Shown here piece after piece: positions 55,850 through 62,945 of a DNA stretch of 64,000 nt (position 1 is the first letter of the stretch; each line of letters opens with the position of its first letter). The position numbers and the translations under genes are program-made. A model generated the notes under the pieces. It did no database searches. It saw only the letters and a list, made by a program, of their open reading frames with translations, and was not told where the DNA came from. The DNA lies in contig OY288107.1 of assembly GCA_958431225.1 (NCBI GenBank), positions 62,001-126,000 on the forward strand, given 5' to 3'. Source of the stretch: an uncultured Alphaproteobacteria bacterium (GTDB lineage: Bacteria > Pseudomonadota > Alphaproteobacteria > Puniceispirillales > UBA1172).

Positions 55850-57091
55850 TTACCCCCTTAGCCACGCGATATAGGCACGGCATTTTCTCGCATGGATTTT
55901 GGCTTCGGCAAAATGTTCGGGGGTCATGCGCTTTTTCACTTTTTCAAGTTTTTCTGATGCGTCTTCAAACTCTTGGGCGGCGGCTTGACTGAACCACATA
56001 TAAGCAAAACGATCATCCTGCTTAACGCCTTTGCCGCTTTCATGCATCAACCCCAGCTTGTATTGGGCTTCGGCAACTCCTCCATTTGCTGCTTCTTCAT
56101 ACCATTTCGCCGCTGTTTTGGCATTTTGCGAAACGTTCCTGCCCTCACGATACATATCTCCCATAATGTTTTGGGCGGTGCTTGACCCATTATTAGCCGC
56201 ACGACGACGCCATTTCGTTGCCTCTTTATCATCTTGCGGAACGCCTTTGCCATTAGCATACATATCCGCCAGATTGTTGGCAGAGACGAACGACCCATTC
56301 TTAGCCCCGAGGCGATACCATTTTATCGCTTCTTTAGTATCCTGCGGAACGCCTTCACCATTTCTGTATATATCCCCCAAATTATTAGCGGCATCAAAGC
56401 GCCCACCCTCAGCGGCGAGGCAATACCATTTTATCGCCTCTTCAGTATCCTGCGGAACACCTTCGCCATTAACATACATCTCCCCCAGAGCACATTGGGA
56501 TTTAGCATATCCCGCCTCTGCCGACGAACGCCACCATCGCGCCGCTTCTGTGTCATTTTTTGAAACGCCCTTGCCGTCACTATACATCACTCCCAGATTA
56601 AATTGAGAATGAACATCACCTGCTTCTGCCGCCAAACGCCACCATCGAACTGCTTCTGCATCATCCTGCTCAACGCCTTTGCCCTCAGAATACATTACCC
56701 CCATATTATGTAGAGATAAAGAATCCCCTGCCCCAGCTGCAAGGCGAAACCACTTTATCGCCTCCTCATAATCTCGCGGAACGCCTTTACCTGAAAAATG
56801 CATCGCCCCCATATTGTATTGGGATTTGACATCCCCCGACTCAGCCGCAAGGCGAAACCACTTTGCGGCTTCCTCATCGTCTTGCGGAGCACCTGCCCCC
56901 TCAAGATACAGTACCCCCAGATTGTGTTGAGCTTCGACATCCCCCGCTTCAGCTATGCGGCGATACGATTCTATCACCTCTGGATCATATTCTTCAACGT
57001 ATGCTTCCTCATCATCATACATCTGATCCATTTTAGCCAGTTCTTCCGCCTCTGTGCTTTCCGTTCCTAGAAATTTTTTTAACCAACCCAT
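55850..57091 (-). CDS. Sel1-repeat protein (413 aa)
   Basis: The start at 57091 (GGAGG 8 nt upstream) gives MGWLKKFLGTESTEAEEL, an amphipathic N-terminus without a signal peptide. The open frame extends to 57292 only because it runs back through the dispersed repeat, and that extension (MNTIILNHKENGAK) should not be annotated. Nine Sel1-like repeats follow (DVEAQHNLGVLYLEGAGA, VAEAQYKLGLMHESGKGV) and the usual closing helix (RMTPEHFAEAKIHARKC). Probably a cytoplasmic scaffold. Confidence 0.83.
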   Translation of the reverse strand: MGWLKKFLGTESTEAEELAKMDQMYDDEEAYVEEYDPEVIESYRRIAEAGDVEAQHNLGVLYLEGAGAPQDDEEAAKWFRLAAESGDVKSQYNMGAMHFSGKGVPRDYEEAIKWFRLAAGAGDSLSLHNMGVMYSEGKGVEQDDAEAVRWWRLAAEAGDVHSQFNLGVMYSDGKGVSKNDTEAARWWRSSAEAGYAKSQCALGEMYVNGEGVPQDTEEAIKWYCLAAEGGRFDAANNLGDIYRNGEGVPQDTKEAIKWYRLGAKNGSFVSANNLADMYANGKGVPQDDKEATKWRRRAANNGSSTAQNIMGDMYREGRNVSQNAKTAAKWYEEAANGGVAEAQYKLGLMHESGKGVKQDDRFAYMWFSQAAAQEFEDASEKLEKVKKRMTPEHFAEAKIHARKCRAYIAWLRG

Positions 57092-57188
57092 CTTGTCGCC
57101 CTCCAAAAATAAATCATCCCCTACTCTACCCCAAAACAACATTCCCTCGCAATCATAAATTTTACCCCGAACGGCAAGCACCAATAAA

Positions 57189-57296
57189 CCGCCCCGCCGC
57201 GCTCGGCGGCACGGAACGCCGTGCAGTGATTTGTTGCCGCAACTGCTTAATTTTGCGCCATTTTCTTTGTGATTGAGTATTATAGTATTCAAAATC
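57189..57296. repeat. Dispersed intergenic repeat, copy 2
   Basis: Short version: CCGCCCCGCCGCGCTCGGCGG, then GCACGGAACGCCGTGCAG, then TTTTGCGCCATTTTCTTTG and the palindrome at 57273-57292. It sits in the 279-bp divergent gap and abuts promoter-like sequence of the Sel1 gene on one side and of the GIY-YIG gene on the other. Confidence 0.75.
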
Positions 57297-57334
57297 TTAT
57301 TTCGGTTTTATTTAGGAAAATGATGTGCTAGGGT
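57273..57334 (+). promoter_or_regulatory. Palindrome-promoter module, copy c
   Basis: Palindrome TTGAGTATTATAGTATTCAA (57273-57292), conserved TTCGGTTTTATTTAGGAAAATG and -10-like TAGGGT at 57329, spaced exactly as in copies a and g. Upstream of the GIY-YIG gene. Confidence 0.6.
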
Positions 57335-57370
57335 GCGTGGTGCAAATCAATCGTATCAAAGGAGGTAATC

Positions 57371-58069
57371 ATGTTTTCACCAGAAGTCAGCGATAAGTTG
57401 GAGTATTATGTCTACAGGCTCATTGACCCCAGAAATGGCGATACATTTTATGTTGGCAAAGGGCAAGGAAACAGGGTTTTTGCGCACGCAAATGCCGAAC
57501 CAGAAACCGGCGCAGACTCGGATGAGGTCAACGATCCTAAACTGCAACGCATACGCGAAATCAAAAATGATGGTTTTGAGGTCGCGCATATTATTCATAG
57601 ACATGGTATGGATGAGAAAACGGCTCTTGTAGTGGAGGGTGCGCTAATGGAAGCCTATCCCGGGCTGTCAAATAAAGCCGGTGGTCACGGTTCTAATGAA
57701 TTCGGATGCATGCATGCAAAACAGGTGATTGAGCAATACGAAGCCAGAGAAACTGATATCCAGCACAAAGCACTGATCATTAAGATCAATCACACTGCTC
57801 TTGAAGCAGATAGTATCTATGATGCGGTGCGAAAATCATGGAGACTAAATGTTGAAAGAGCCAAAGAAGCCGAATATGTATTAGCCGTGTCGAAAGGGCT
57901 TGTGATTGGCGTTTTTGAACCGAAAGATTGGGAGAAATATCCTGACGGCAGATGGGGCTTTGTAGGAATCGAGGCTCCCGATGACATTAAGAAACTTTAT
58001 ATGCGAACCAGAATCCCCGCCAACATGCGCAAAAAAGGCATGGCGGCTCCTGTCCTATACGCATACTAA
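57371..58069 (+). CDS. LEM-3-like GIY-YIG domain protein (232 aa)
   Basis: N-terminal GIY-YIG nuclease-like domain (residues about 11-105): YYVYRL (12-17), FYVGKG (26-31), Arg35 in GNRVF, Glu89 in VVEGAL and Asn101 in SNKAGG, which together give the catalytic pattern of this fold in the LEM-3/COG3680 group. The C-terminal half (about 120-232) is unlike a DNA-binding domain I recognise; it contains HKALIIKINH, DAVRKSWRLN and GVFEPKDWEKYPDGRWGF, a layout seen in related standalone proteins. ATG behind a near-perfect AAAGGAGGTAATC. Role unknown: DNA repair, defence or a private endonuclease are all possible. Confidence 0.8.
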   Translation: MFSPEVSDKLEYYVYRLIDPRNGDTFYVGKGQGNRVFAHANAEPETGADSDEVNDPKLQRIREIKNDGFEVAHIIHRHGMDEKTALVVEGALMEAYPGLSNKAGGHGSNEFGCMHAKQVIEQYEARETDIQHKALIIKINHTALEADSIYDAVRKSWRLNVERAKEAEYVLAVSKGLVIGVFEPKDWEKYPDGRWGFVGIEAPDDIKKLYMRTRIPANMRKKGMAAPVLYAY

Positions 58070-58109
58070 CCTACAAATAACGCGCACCAAAAAACACGCA
58101 TCAAAAAAT

Positions 58110-58296
58110 CGCCCCGCCGCGCTCGGCGGTCGGGGGTTTGGGGGTGAAATCCCCATGAGATAATGAGGGACTTATGCACCGCACGGAACGCCAGCACGGA
58201 ACGTCGTGCAGGGGCGACGCGCCCGGCGGTCCGTTGGCACAACCGCTTAATTTTCCGCTATTTTCTTTGTGATTGAGTATTATGGTATTCAAAATC
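58110..58296. repeat. Dispersed intergenic repeat, copy 3
   Basis: CGCCCCGCCGCGCTCGGCGG, a GGGGTTT hairpin, GCACGGAACGCCAGCACGG, CAGGGGCGACGCGCC, then ATTTTCTTTGTGA and the palindrome TTGAGTATTATGGTATTCAA (58273-58292). Confidence 0.75.
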
Positions 58297-58349
58297 TTCC
58301 TGCCCCAACCCGCATTCGCAACACCGGGCGACACCATCCCTCACTCCCA

Positions 58350-58444
58350 CCCAGCAGGGGCGACGCACCTCGGCGATTTTTTTGGCGTAAGCGTTTGGTT
58401 TTGCGCCATTTTCTTTTTCGTTGAGTATTATAGTATTCAAAATC
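58350..58444. repeat. Dispersed intergenic repeat, copy 4 (partial)
   Basis: Lacks the left GC palindrome; starts at CAGCAGGGGCGACGCACC, then TTTTGCGCCATTTTCTTTTTCG and palindrome TTGAGTATTATAGTATTCAA (58421-58440). Confidence 0.7.
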
Positions 58445-58575
58445 ATCCTGCCCTTAACAGCCTTCGCAAAACCCCAAACCGCCTCCGCAACATTAGACAC
58501 TGGAATCCCCGCCCTGCCCCAAATCCACCTGTCCTCGCAACCAAATACCCCACCCCCAACAGCACGCACCAAAAA

Positions 58576-58823
58576 CCGCCCCGCCGCGCTCGGCGGTCAG
58601 GGGGTGCGGGGGATGAAAGCCCCCGCGTAAAAGACTATAAGCAATAGGGGACTCATGCACCCCCCATACACTCAGCAGGGGTGGCGCACCCGCTGGCACA
58701 GAACGCCGGCAACGGGACGCCGTGCAGAGACGACGCGCTCCGGCGATGTGCTCGGCGGCTTGTTGCCGCAACTGCTTAATTTTGCGCCATTTTCTTTGCG
58801 GTTGAGTATTATAGTATTCAAAT
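58576..58823. repeat. Dispersed intergenic repeat, copy 5
   Basis: Longest copy: CCGCCCCGCCGCGCTCGGCGG, GCAGGGGTGGCGCACC, ACGGGACGCCGTGCAGAG, CTTAATTTTGCGCCATTTTC and palindrome TTGAGTATTATAGTATTCAA (58802-58821). Confidence 0.75.
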
Positions 58824-58926
58824 CCTCCTGCCCTTAACAGCCTTCACGGCATCGGGCAATGGCATCCCTTATGCCCCCTCATCAGAAGCCGTGCGTGATG
58901 GTGGTTTTTTTGGGGTTTGGAGTGTT

Positions 58927-58988
58927 TTGAATACTATTATACTCAAAATCTTATGCGGGTTTTATTTGAAAAAATTATATGCTATCAT
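58927..58988 (+). promoter_or_regulatory. Palindrome-promoter module, copy g
   Basis: Palindrome TTGAATACTATTATACTCAA (58927-58946), AATCTTATGCGGGTTTTATTT, then -10-like TATCAT at 58983. The LysE start codon is only 5 nt beyond the -10, so the transcript would begin at or just after the ATG. Confidence 0.6.
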
Positions 58989-58993
58989 AAATT

Positions 58994-59620
58994 ATGATTG
59001 AGATTCTTCTACCCTTTACGATTGCGGTTTTGGCTTTGTTGGTTATTCCTGGGCCGGATATGGCTTTGGTGGTGGCTAATGGTGCTGCTTATGGGACACG
59101 GGGGGCGTTTTTTTCTTCTTTGGGTATTAGTTCTGGTGGTTTGCTTTTGGCTTTTATTACTGCTATTATTGTTGCTACTGCGCTTTCTATCAATGCGCGT
59201 TTGCTTATGGTTATACAGATTTTTGGTTGTTTGTATTTGCTTTATATTGCTCTCATTACTATACTTCCTCGGGCTTCTGGTGACCTCGCCCACCACAATG
59301 CCGCGCCTTCTACGGGGAATTTGTTTTTTCGTGGGGTGATTACCAATATCTCTAATCCTAAAGCACTTATATTTTTTACAGCATTTATCCCGCAATTTAT
59401 TCCTGAGACCGCCGCGCATCCGCCGCTTTTTGCTTTTGCTTTGGGGGCGTTTTTATGTTTGGTTGGTTTTGTTGGCAATTTTACTTTTGGCGTTGCTGGC
59501 ACTATGTTTTCGGGATTTAACCGCATCGCTTTTTTGGGGCGTAGTTGGGCGCAGTGGGTGATTTTTATTGTCTTCCTCGCCATCGCTTTGATGTTTGGGG
59601 TGCAATTATTATTTTTGTAA
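58994..59620 (+). CDS. LysE/RhtB-family amino-acid exporter (208 aa)
   Basis: Inner-membrane exporter for amino acids or their derivatives. Six hydrophobic segments; the family motif [11 protein letters not shown] lies at residues 17-27, and [18 protein letters not shown] marks the central helix. Length is typical. No ribosome site precedes the ATG and the predicted -10 lies 5 nt upstream, so the mRNA is probably leaderless. The last 12 bases overlap the end of gatB. It shares its promoter module with the frameshifted LysE gene at 52969, which suggests common regulation. Substrate unknown. Confidence 0.88.
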   Translation: MIEILLPFTIAVLALLVIPGPDMALVVANGAAYGTRGAFFSSLGISSGGLLLAFITAIIVATALSINARLLMVIQIFGCLYLLYIALITILPRASGDLAHHNAAPSTGNLFFRGVITNISNPKALIFFTAFIPQFIPETAAHPPLFAFALGAFLCLVGFVGNFTFGVAGTMFSGFNRIAFLGRSWAQWVIFIVFLAIALMFGVQLLFL

Positions 59621-61069
59621 TTTCTTCTTTAGCAAATCATTGACCACGGCGGGGTTGGCTTGTCCTTGTGATGCCTTCATGACCTGCCCTACGAAGAAGC
59701 CGAAAAGTTTGTCTTTGCCGCCTTGATATTCGGCTACTTTGTCGGCGTTTTCTGTTAGCACTTTGTCGATCATTTCTTCAATGGCACCGCTATCGGATAC
59801 TTGTTGAAAACCCTGTTCTTCAATAATCGCATCCGCATCTTTACCGCTTTCTAGCATGAGCGCGAACACATCTTTTGCTATACGTCCTGAAATTGTACCG
59901 TCGCTGATGCGCGCGACTAACTGCCCTAATTCTTCGGCTTTAACTGGCGATTCTTCTAGGGTTATGCCCATTTTATTTAGCGCGCCGAATAATTCCACCA
60001 CCATCCAATTAGCTACCAATTTTGCATCTTGCCCTGCCGCCGCCTTTTCGTAATACGCGGCGGTGTTGCGGTCTTCGCTGATGAGGCTCGCATCATACGC
60101 ACTCAGCCCGTATTGTTCCATCAATCTTGCGCGCAACGCATCGGGTAATTCGGGCAGATTTTTCCGCAAATCTTCCACCCACGCCGCCTCCAAATTTAGC
60201 GGCAATAAATCGGGGTCGGGGAAATAGCGATAGTCGTGGGCATCTTCTTTGGAACGCATCGTCCGCGTCTGACCGGTGCTGGTATCAAAGAGCCTTGTTT
60301 CCTGTTCAATCGTGCCGCCGTTCTCTAAAATTTGAACTTGTCGCGCTACTTCACTATTGATAGCTTGGGCGATGAAACGTATAGAATTGAGATTCTTGGT
60401 TTCCGTGCGCGTGCCTAATTCCGCCCCGGGACGCCGCACCGAAACATTGCAATCCGCGCGCAATGACCCCTGTTCCATATTGCCATCGCATGTGCCTAAA
60501 AAGCGCAAAATCGCGCGCAATTTACTGACATACGCCGCCGCCTCATCGGCAGAACGCATATCGGGACGCGAGACGATTTCCATCAATGCCACCCCCGAAC
60601 GATTAAGATCAATATAAGATTTAGACGGATGCTGATCGTGCAAAGATTTCCCCGCATCTTGTTCTAAATGTAAACGTTCAATGCCGATGTCGCGGGACGT
60701 GCCATCGGGTAGCGTGATGCTGATACTCCCCTCCCCGACTATGGGTTGTTTATACTGGCTAATCTGATAGCCTTGGGGCAAATCTGCATAAAAATAATTC
60801 TTGCGGTCAAAGATGCTGACCAGATTTATTTCGGCGTTAAGTCCCAATCCTGTTCTTACTGCCTGTTCCACGCAATAGCGATTTATCACCGGCAACATCC
60901 CCGGCATCGCCGCATCCACCATCGACACGTGCGCATTCGCACTAGCCCCAAACGCCGCCGATGCGCCCGAAAATAATTTGGCTTGGCTGCTGACTTGTGC
61001 ATGGACTTCTAAGCCGATGACGACTTCCCATTGCCCGTTTTTGCCTTCTATCAATGTGTTGTCGTTCAT
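59609..61069 (-). CDS. gatB: Asp-tRNA(Asn)/Glu-tRNA(Gln) amidotransferase subunit B
   Basis: Kinase/tRNA-binding subunit of GatCAB; it activates the misacylated Glu-tRNA(Gln) or Asp-tRNA(Asn) with ATP so that ammonia from GatA can amidate it. Sequence shows the family start ([13 protein letters not shown]), [62 protein letters not shown], and the YqeY-like tail ([16 protein letters not shown]) that binds tRNA. Length 486 is normal. Its ATG overlaps the gatA stop (ATGA), so the order C-A-B is a tightly coupled operon. Presence implies that Gln- or Asn-tRNA is made indirectly in this organism. Confidence 0.97.
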   Translation of the reverse strand: MNDNTLIEGKNGQWEVVIGLEVHAQVSSQAKLFSGASAAFGASANAHVSMVDAAMPGMLPVINRYCVEQAVRTGLGLNAEINLVSIFDRKNYFYADLPQGYQISQYKQPIVGEGSISITLPDGTSRDIGIERLHLEQDAGKSLHDQHPSKSYIDLNRSGVALMEIVSRPDMRSADEAAAYVSKLRAILRFLGTCDGNMEQGSLRADCNVSVRRPGAELGTRTETKNLNSIRFIAQAINSEVARQVQILENGGTIEQETRLFDTSTGQTRTMRSKEDAHDYRYFPDPDLLPLNLEAAWVEDLRKNLPELPDALRARLMEQYGLSAYDASLISEDRNTAAYYEKAAAGQDAKLVANWMVVELFGALNKMGITLEESPVKAEELGQLVARISDGTISGRIAKDVFALMLESGKDADAIIEEQGFQQVSDSGAIEEMIDKVLTENADKVAEYQGGKDKLFGFFVGQVMKASQGQANPAVVNDLLKKKLQK

Positions 61070-62547
61070 GCCGCCGCCCCTTTAGCAATATGTGTGAAAC
61101 CCGCCGCCTTTTCCAACACCGCCCCGCCGCGCATAAGTTGGTCCTCGCGCATCGCTGGTGCTATCAGTTGCAACCCCAACGGCAAGCCCTCTGATGACAA
61201 TCCTGCTGGCACTGAAATCGCCGGAATTCCTGCTAGATTCGCCGGCACGGTAAATACATCATTGAGATACATGGTCAACGCATCCATCTCCGCCCCGAGC
61301 GCAAATGCGGGCGTCGGCGTGGAAGGTGTCAGCAACGCATCCACGTCTTGAAACACTTTGGCAAAATCGTCTTGAATCAAACGCCGCACCTGTTGTGCCT
61401 TAATATAGTACGCATCATAATACCCTGCCGACAGCACATAAGTGCCGATTAACACGCGCCTTTTTACCTCATCGCCGAAACCTGCGCCGCGCGTTTTCGC
61501 ATACATCTCATCCAAAGTCGCACCATCCACACGTTGCCCATAACGCACCCCATCATAGCGCGCCAAATTGGACGAAGCCTCCGCCGGCGCAATTATATAA
61601 TATGTAGGTAAAGCATAGCGCGTATGGGGCAGGCTCACCGACACGCACTGCGCGCCTGCGTCCTCTAACCATGCGCGCCCTTGTTGCCAAAGCGCGATAA
61701 TTTCCGCATTCATACTATCAAGTGTATATTCGTCAGGGATGCCAATCCGCATGCCTTTGACCCCGGCGGTGAGGGCGGATTCTAAATCGGGCAGAGGTGC
61801 GCTCAACGACGTAGAATCCCCCGCATCATGCCCCGCCATCGCCGTCAGCATCAGCGCGCAATCCGCCACATCGCGGGTAATCGGTCCCGCTTGGTCTAAA
61901 GATGAGGCAAAGGCGACAATGCCCCGCCGCGAGCATCGCCCATAAGTTGGCTTCAACCCGACAAGCCCGCACAACGCCGCCGGCTGACGAATTGAACCGC
62001 CCGTATCTGTCCCCGGTGCCAGCAAACACGCGCGCGCCGCCATCGCTGCTGCCGAGCCGCCTGATGAGCCGCCGGGGGTGAGCGCCTTGCCTTTGAGGGC
62101 GCCGCTAGTGGCTTGCCAAGGATTGACCGCCGCACCAAAAGCGCTCGTCTCATTCGCCGAACCCATAGCGAATTCATCACAATTCAACTTGCCCAACATC
62201 ACCCCGCCAGCATCCCAAAGCCGCGCCGTCACCGTGGATTCATAACGCGGCACAAAGCCTTTCAAAATGCGCGAGGACGCCGTAGTTTCCACGCCCTCGG
62301 TGCAGAACATATCTTTGATGCCGATGGGGATGCCTTCAAGGGGGCGGGCGTCGCCTTTGGCTAGGCGGGCATCGCTGGCATCCGCCATGGCGCGCGCCTT
62401 ATCCGCCGTCATGGCGACATAGACATTCAAAGCGGCGGTGTCGTCGGCGGCTTTGAGATACGCCTCGGTGAGCTCGCGCGCCGAAAACGCCTTTTGAGCC
62501 AACCCAGCCCGCGCCGCCACCGCCGTCATGGATAGCAATTCGCTCAT
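61066..62547 (-). CDS. gatA: Asp-tRNA(Asn)/Glu-tRNA(Gln) amidotransferase subunit A
   Basis: Amidase-signature glutaminase subunit of GatCAB, which releases ammonia from glutamine and channels it to GatB. The Ser-cisSer-Lys triad is visible: Lys in [10 protein letters not shown], cis-Ser in [14 protein letters not shown], nucleophile Ser in [16 protein letters not shown]. Other landmarks are [12 protein letters not shown] and [14 protein letters not shown]. Length 493 fits. The ATG lies 15 nt after gatC, and the end overlaps gatB by 4 nt. Confidence 0.97.
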   Translation of the reverse strand: MSELLSMTAVAARAGLAQKAFSARELTEAYLKAADDTAALNVYVAMTADKARAMADASDARLAKGDARPLEGIPIGIKDMFCTEGVETTASSRILKGFVPRYESTVTARLWDAGGVMLGKLNCDEFAMGSANETSAFGAAVNPWQATSGALKGKALTPGGSSGGSAAAMAARACLLAPGTDTGGSIRQPAALCGLVGLKPTYGRCSRRGIVAFASSLDQAGPITRDVADCALMLTAMAGHDAGDSTSLSAPLPDLESALTAGVKGMRIGIPDEYTLDSMNAEIIALWQQGRAWLEDAGAQCVSVSLPHTRYALPTYYIIAPAEASSNLARYDGVRYGQRVDGATLDEMYAKTRGAGFGDEVKRRVLIGTYVLSAGYYDAYYIKAQQVRRLIQDDFAKVFQDVDALLTPSTPTPAFALGAEMDALTMYLNDVFTVPANLAGIPAISVPAGLSSEGLPLGLQLIAPAMREDQLMRGGAVLEKAAGFTHIAKGAAA

Positions 62548-62562
62548 TACTCCACCACCCCT

Positions 62563-62850
62563 TTACTCAATCACTTTAGGAACAACAAAAAAATCCGCCG
62601 CTTTTTCCGGCGCATTGGCTAAAATAGTATCAGCATCACCGCCATCACTAACCGCATCCTCGCGCATAGGGAGCGCATGCCCGGTGACGCTAGTCAGGGG
62701 CGCAACGTGGCTAGTGTCCAACTCATTCAATTGCTCCACCCACGCCAAAATCCCCGAAAGCTCGGCTTTGAGCCGTTCCTGCGCCCCATCATCAACCGCA
62801 ATCCGCGCCAAATGCGCGATGCGTGCTACTGTCTGTTTGTCAATGCTCAT
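62563..62850 (-). CDS. gatC: Asp-tRNA(Asn)/Glu-tRNA(Gln) amidotransferase subunit C
   Basis: Small structural subunit that wraps around the GatA-GatB interface. The start at 62850 gives 95 residues, the usual size (MSIDKQTVARIAHLARIAV), with the conserved LARI and the C-terminal DAVSDGGDADTILANAPEKA followed by FFVVPKVIE. The longer frame to 62886 would need a TTG start inside the methyltransferase promoter and is rejected. First gene of the gatCAB operon. Confidence 0.95.
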   Translation of the reverse strand: MSIDKQTVARIAHLARIAVDDGAQERLKAELSGILAWVEQLNELDTSHVAPLTSVTGHALPMREDAVSDGGDADTILANAPEKAADFFVVPKVIE

Positions 62851-62880
62851 GGAATTAGACCCTATGATAAAGATATGTTG

Positions 62881-62909
62881 TTGCAAGGGGTAATAGCATC
62901 ACCTATACT
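62881..62909 (+). promoter_or_regulatory. Predicted promoter of the DNA methyltransferase gene
   Basis: TTGCAA (62881-62886), 17-bp spacer, TATACT (62904-62909): close to the sigma-70 pattern. The methyltransferase ATG lies 36 nt beyond. The minus-strand gatC start is 30 bp to the left, so the two promoters overlap back to back. Confidence 0.65.
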
Positions 62910-62945
62910 GATATGCAACATGGAGTGTTTTTTAAGCGACAAAAT

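Larger units (their letters stand above)
58070..58993. other. 924-bp gene-free region of repeat copies and gene relics
   Basis: Holds three copies of the dispersed repeat in a row (58110-58296, 58350-58444, 58576-58823) and four palindromes. Between them are short minus-strand remnants that read like Sel1 gene ends: GAAGGCTGTTAAGGG at about 58449-58464 and the same TTAACAGCC at 58835-58845, the counterpart of the EGC stop of the gene at 39759. No intact gene is supported; the apparent open frames are readings of the GC-rich repeats. Confidence 0.7.

Noticed and set aside
57092..57292. N-terminal extension of the Sel1 gene (MNTIILNHKENGAK onward)
   Set aside because: It runs through the dispersed repeat; a strong GGAGG precedes the ATG at 57091 and the extension matches the non-coding repeat, not other Sel1 proteins.
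58101..58837. Several 60-124 codon frames in the repeat-rich gap
   Set aside because: They are readings of GC-rich repeat copies in different frames, with no ribosome sites and no conserved domains.
62851..62886. Longer gatC with a TTG start
   Set aside because: It overlaps the methyltransferase promoter and exceeds the usual GatC length; the ATG at 62850 fits the family.
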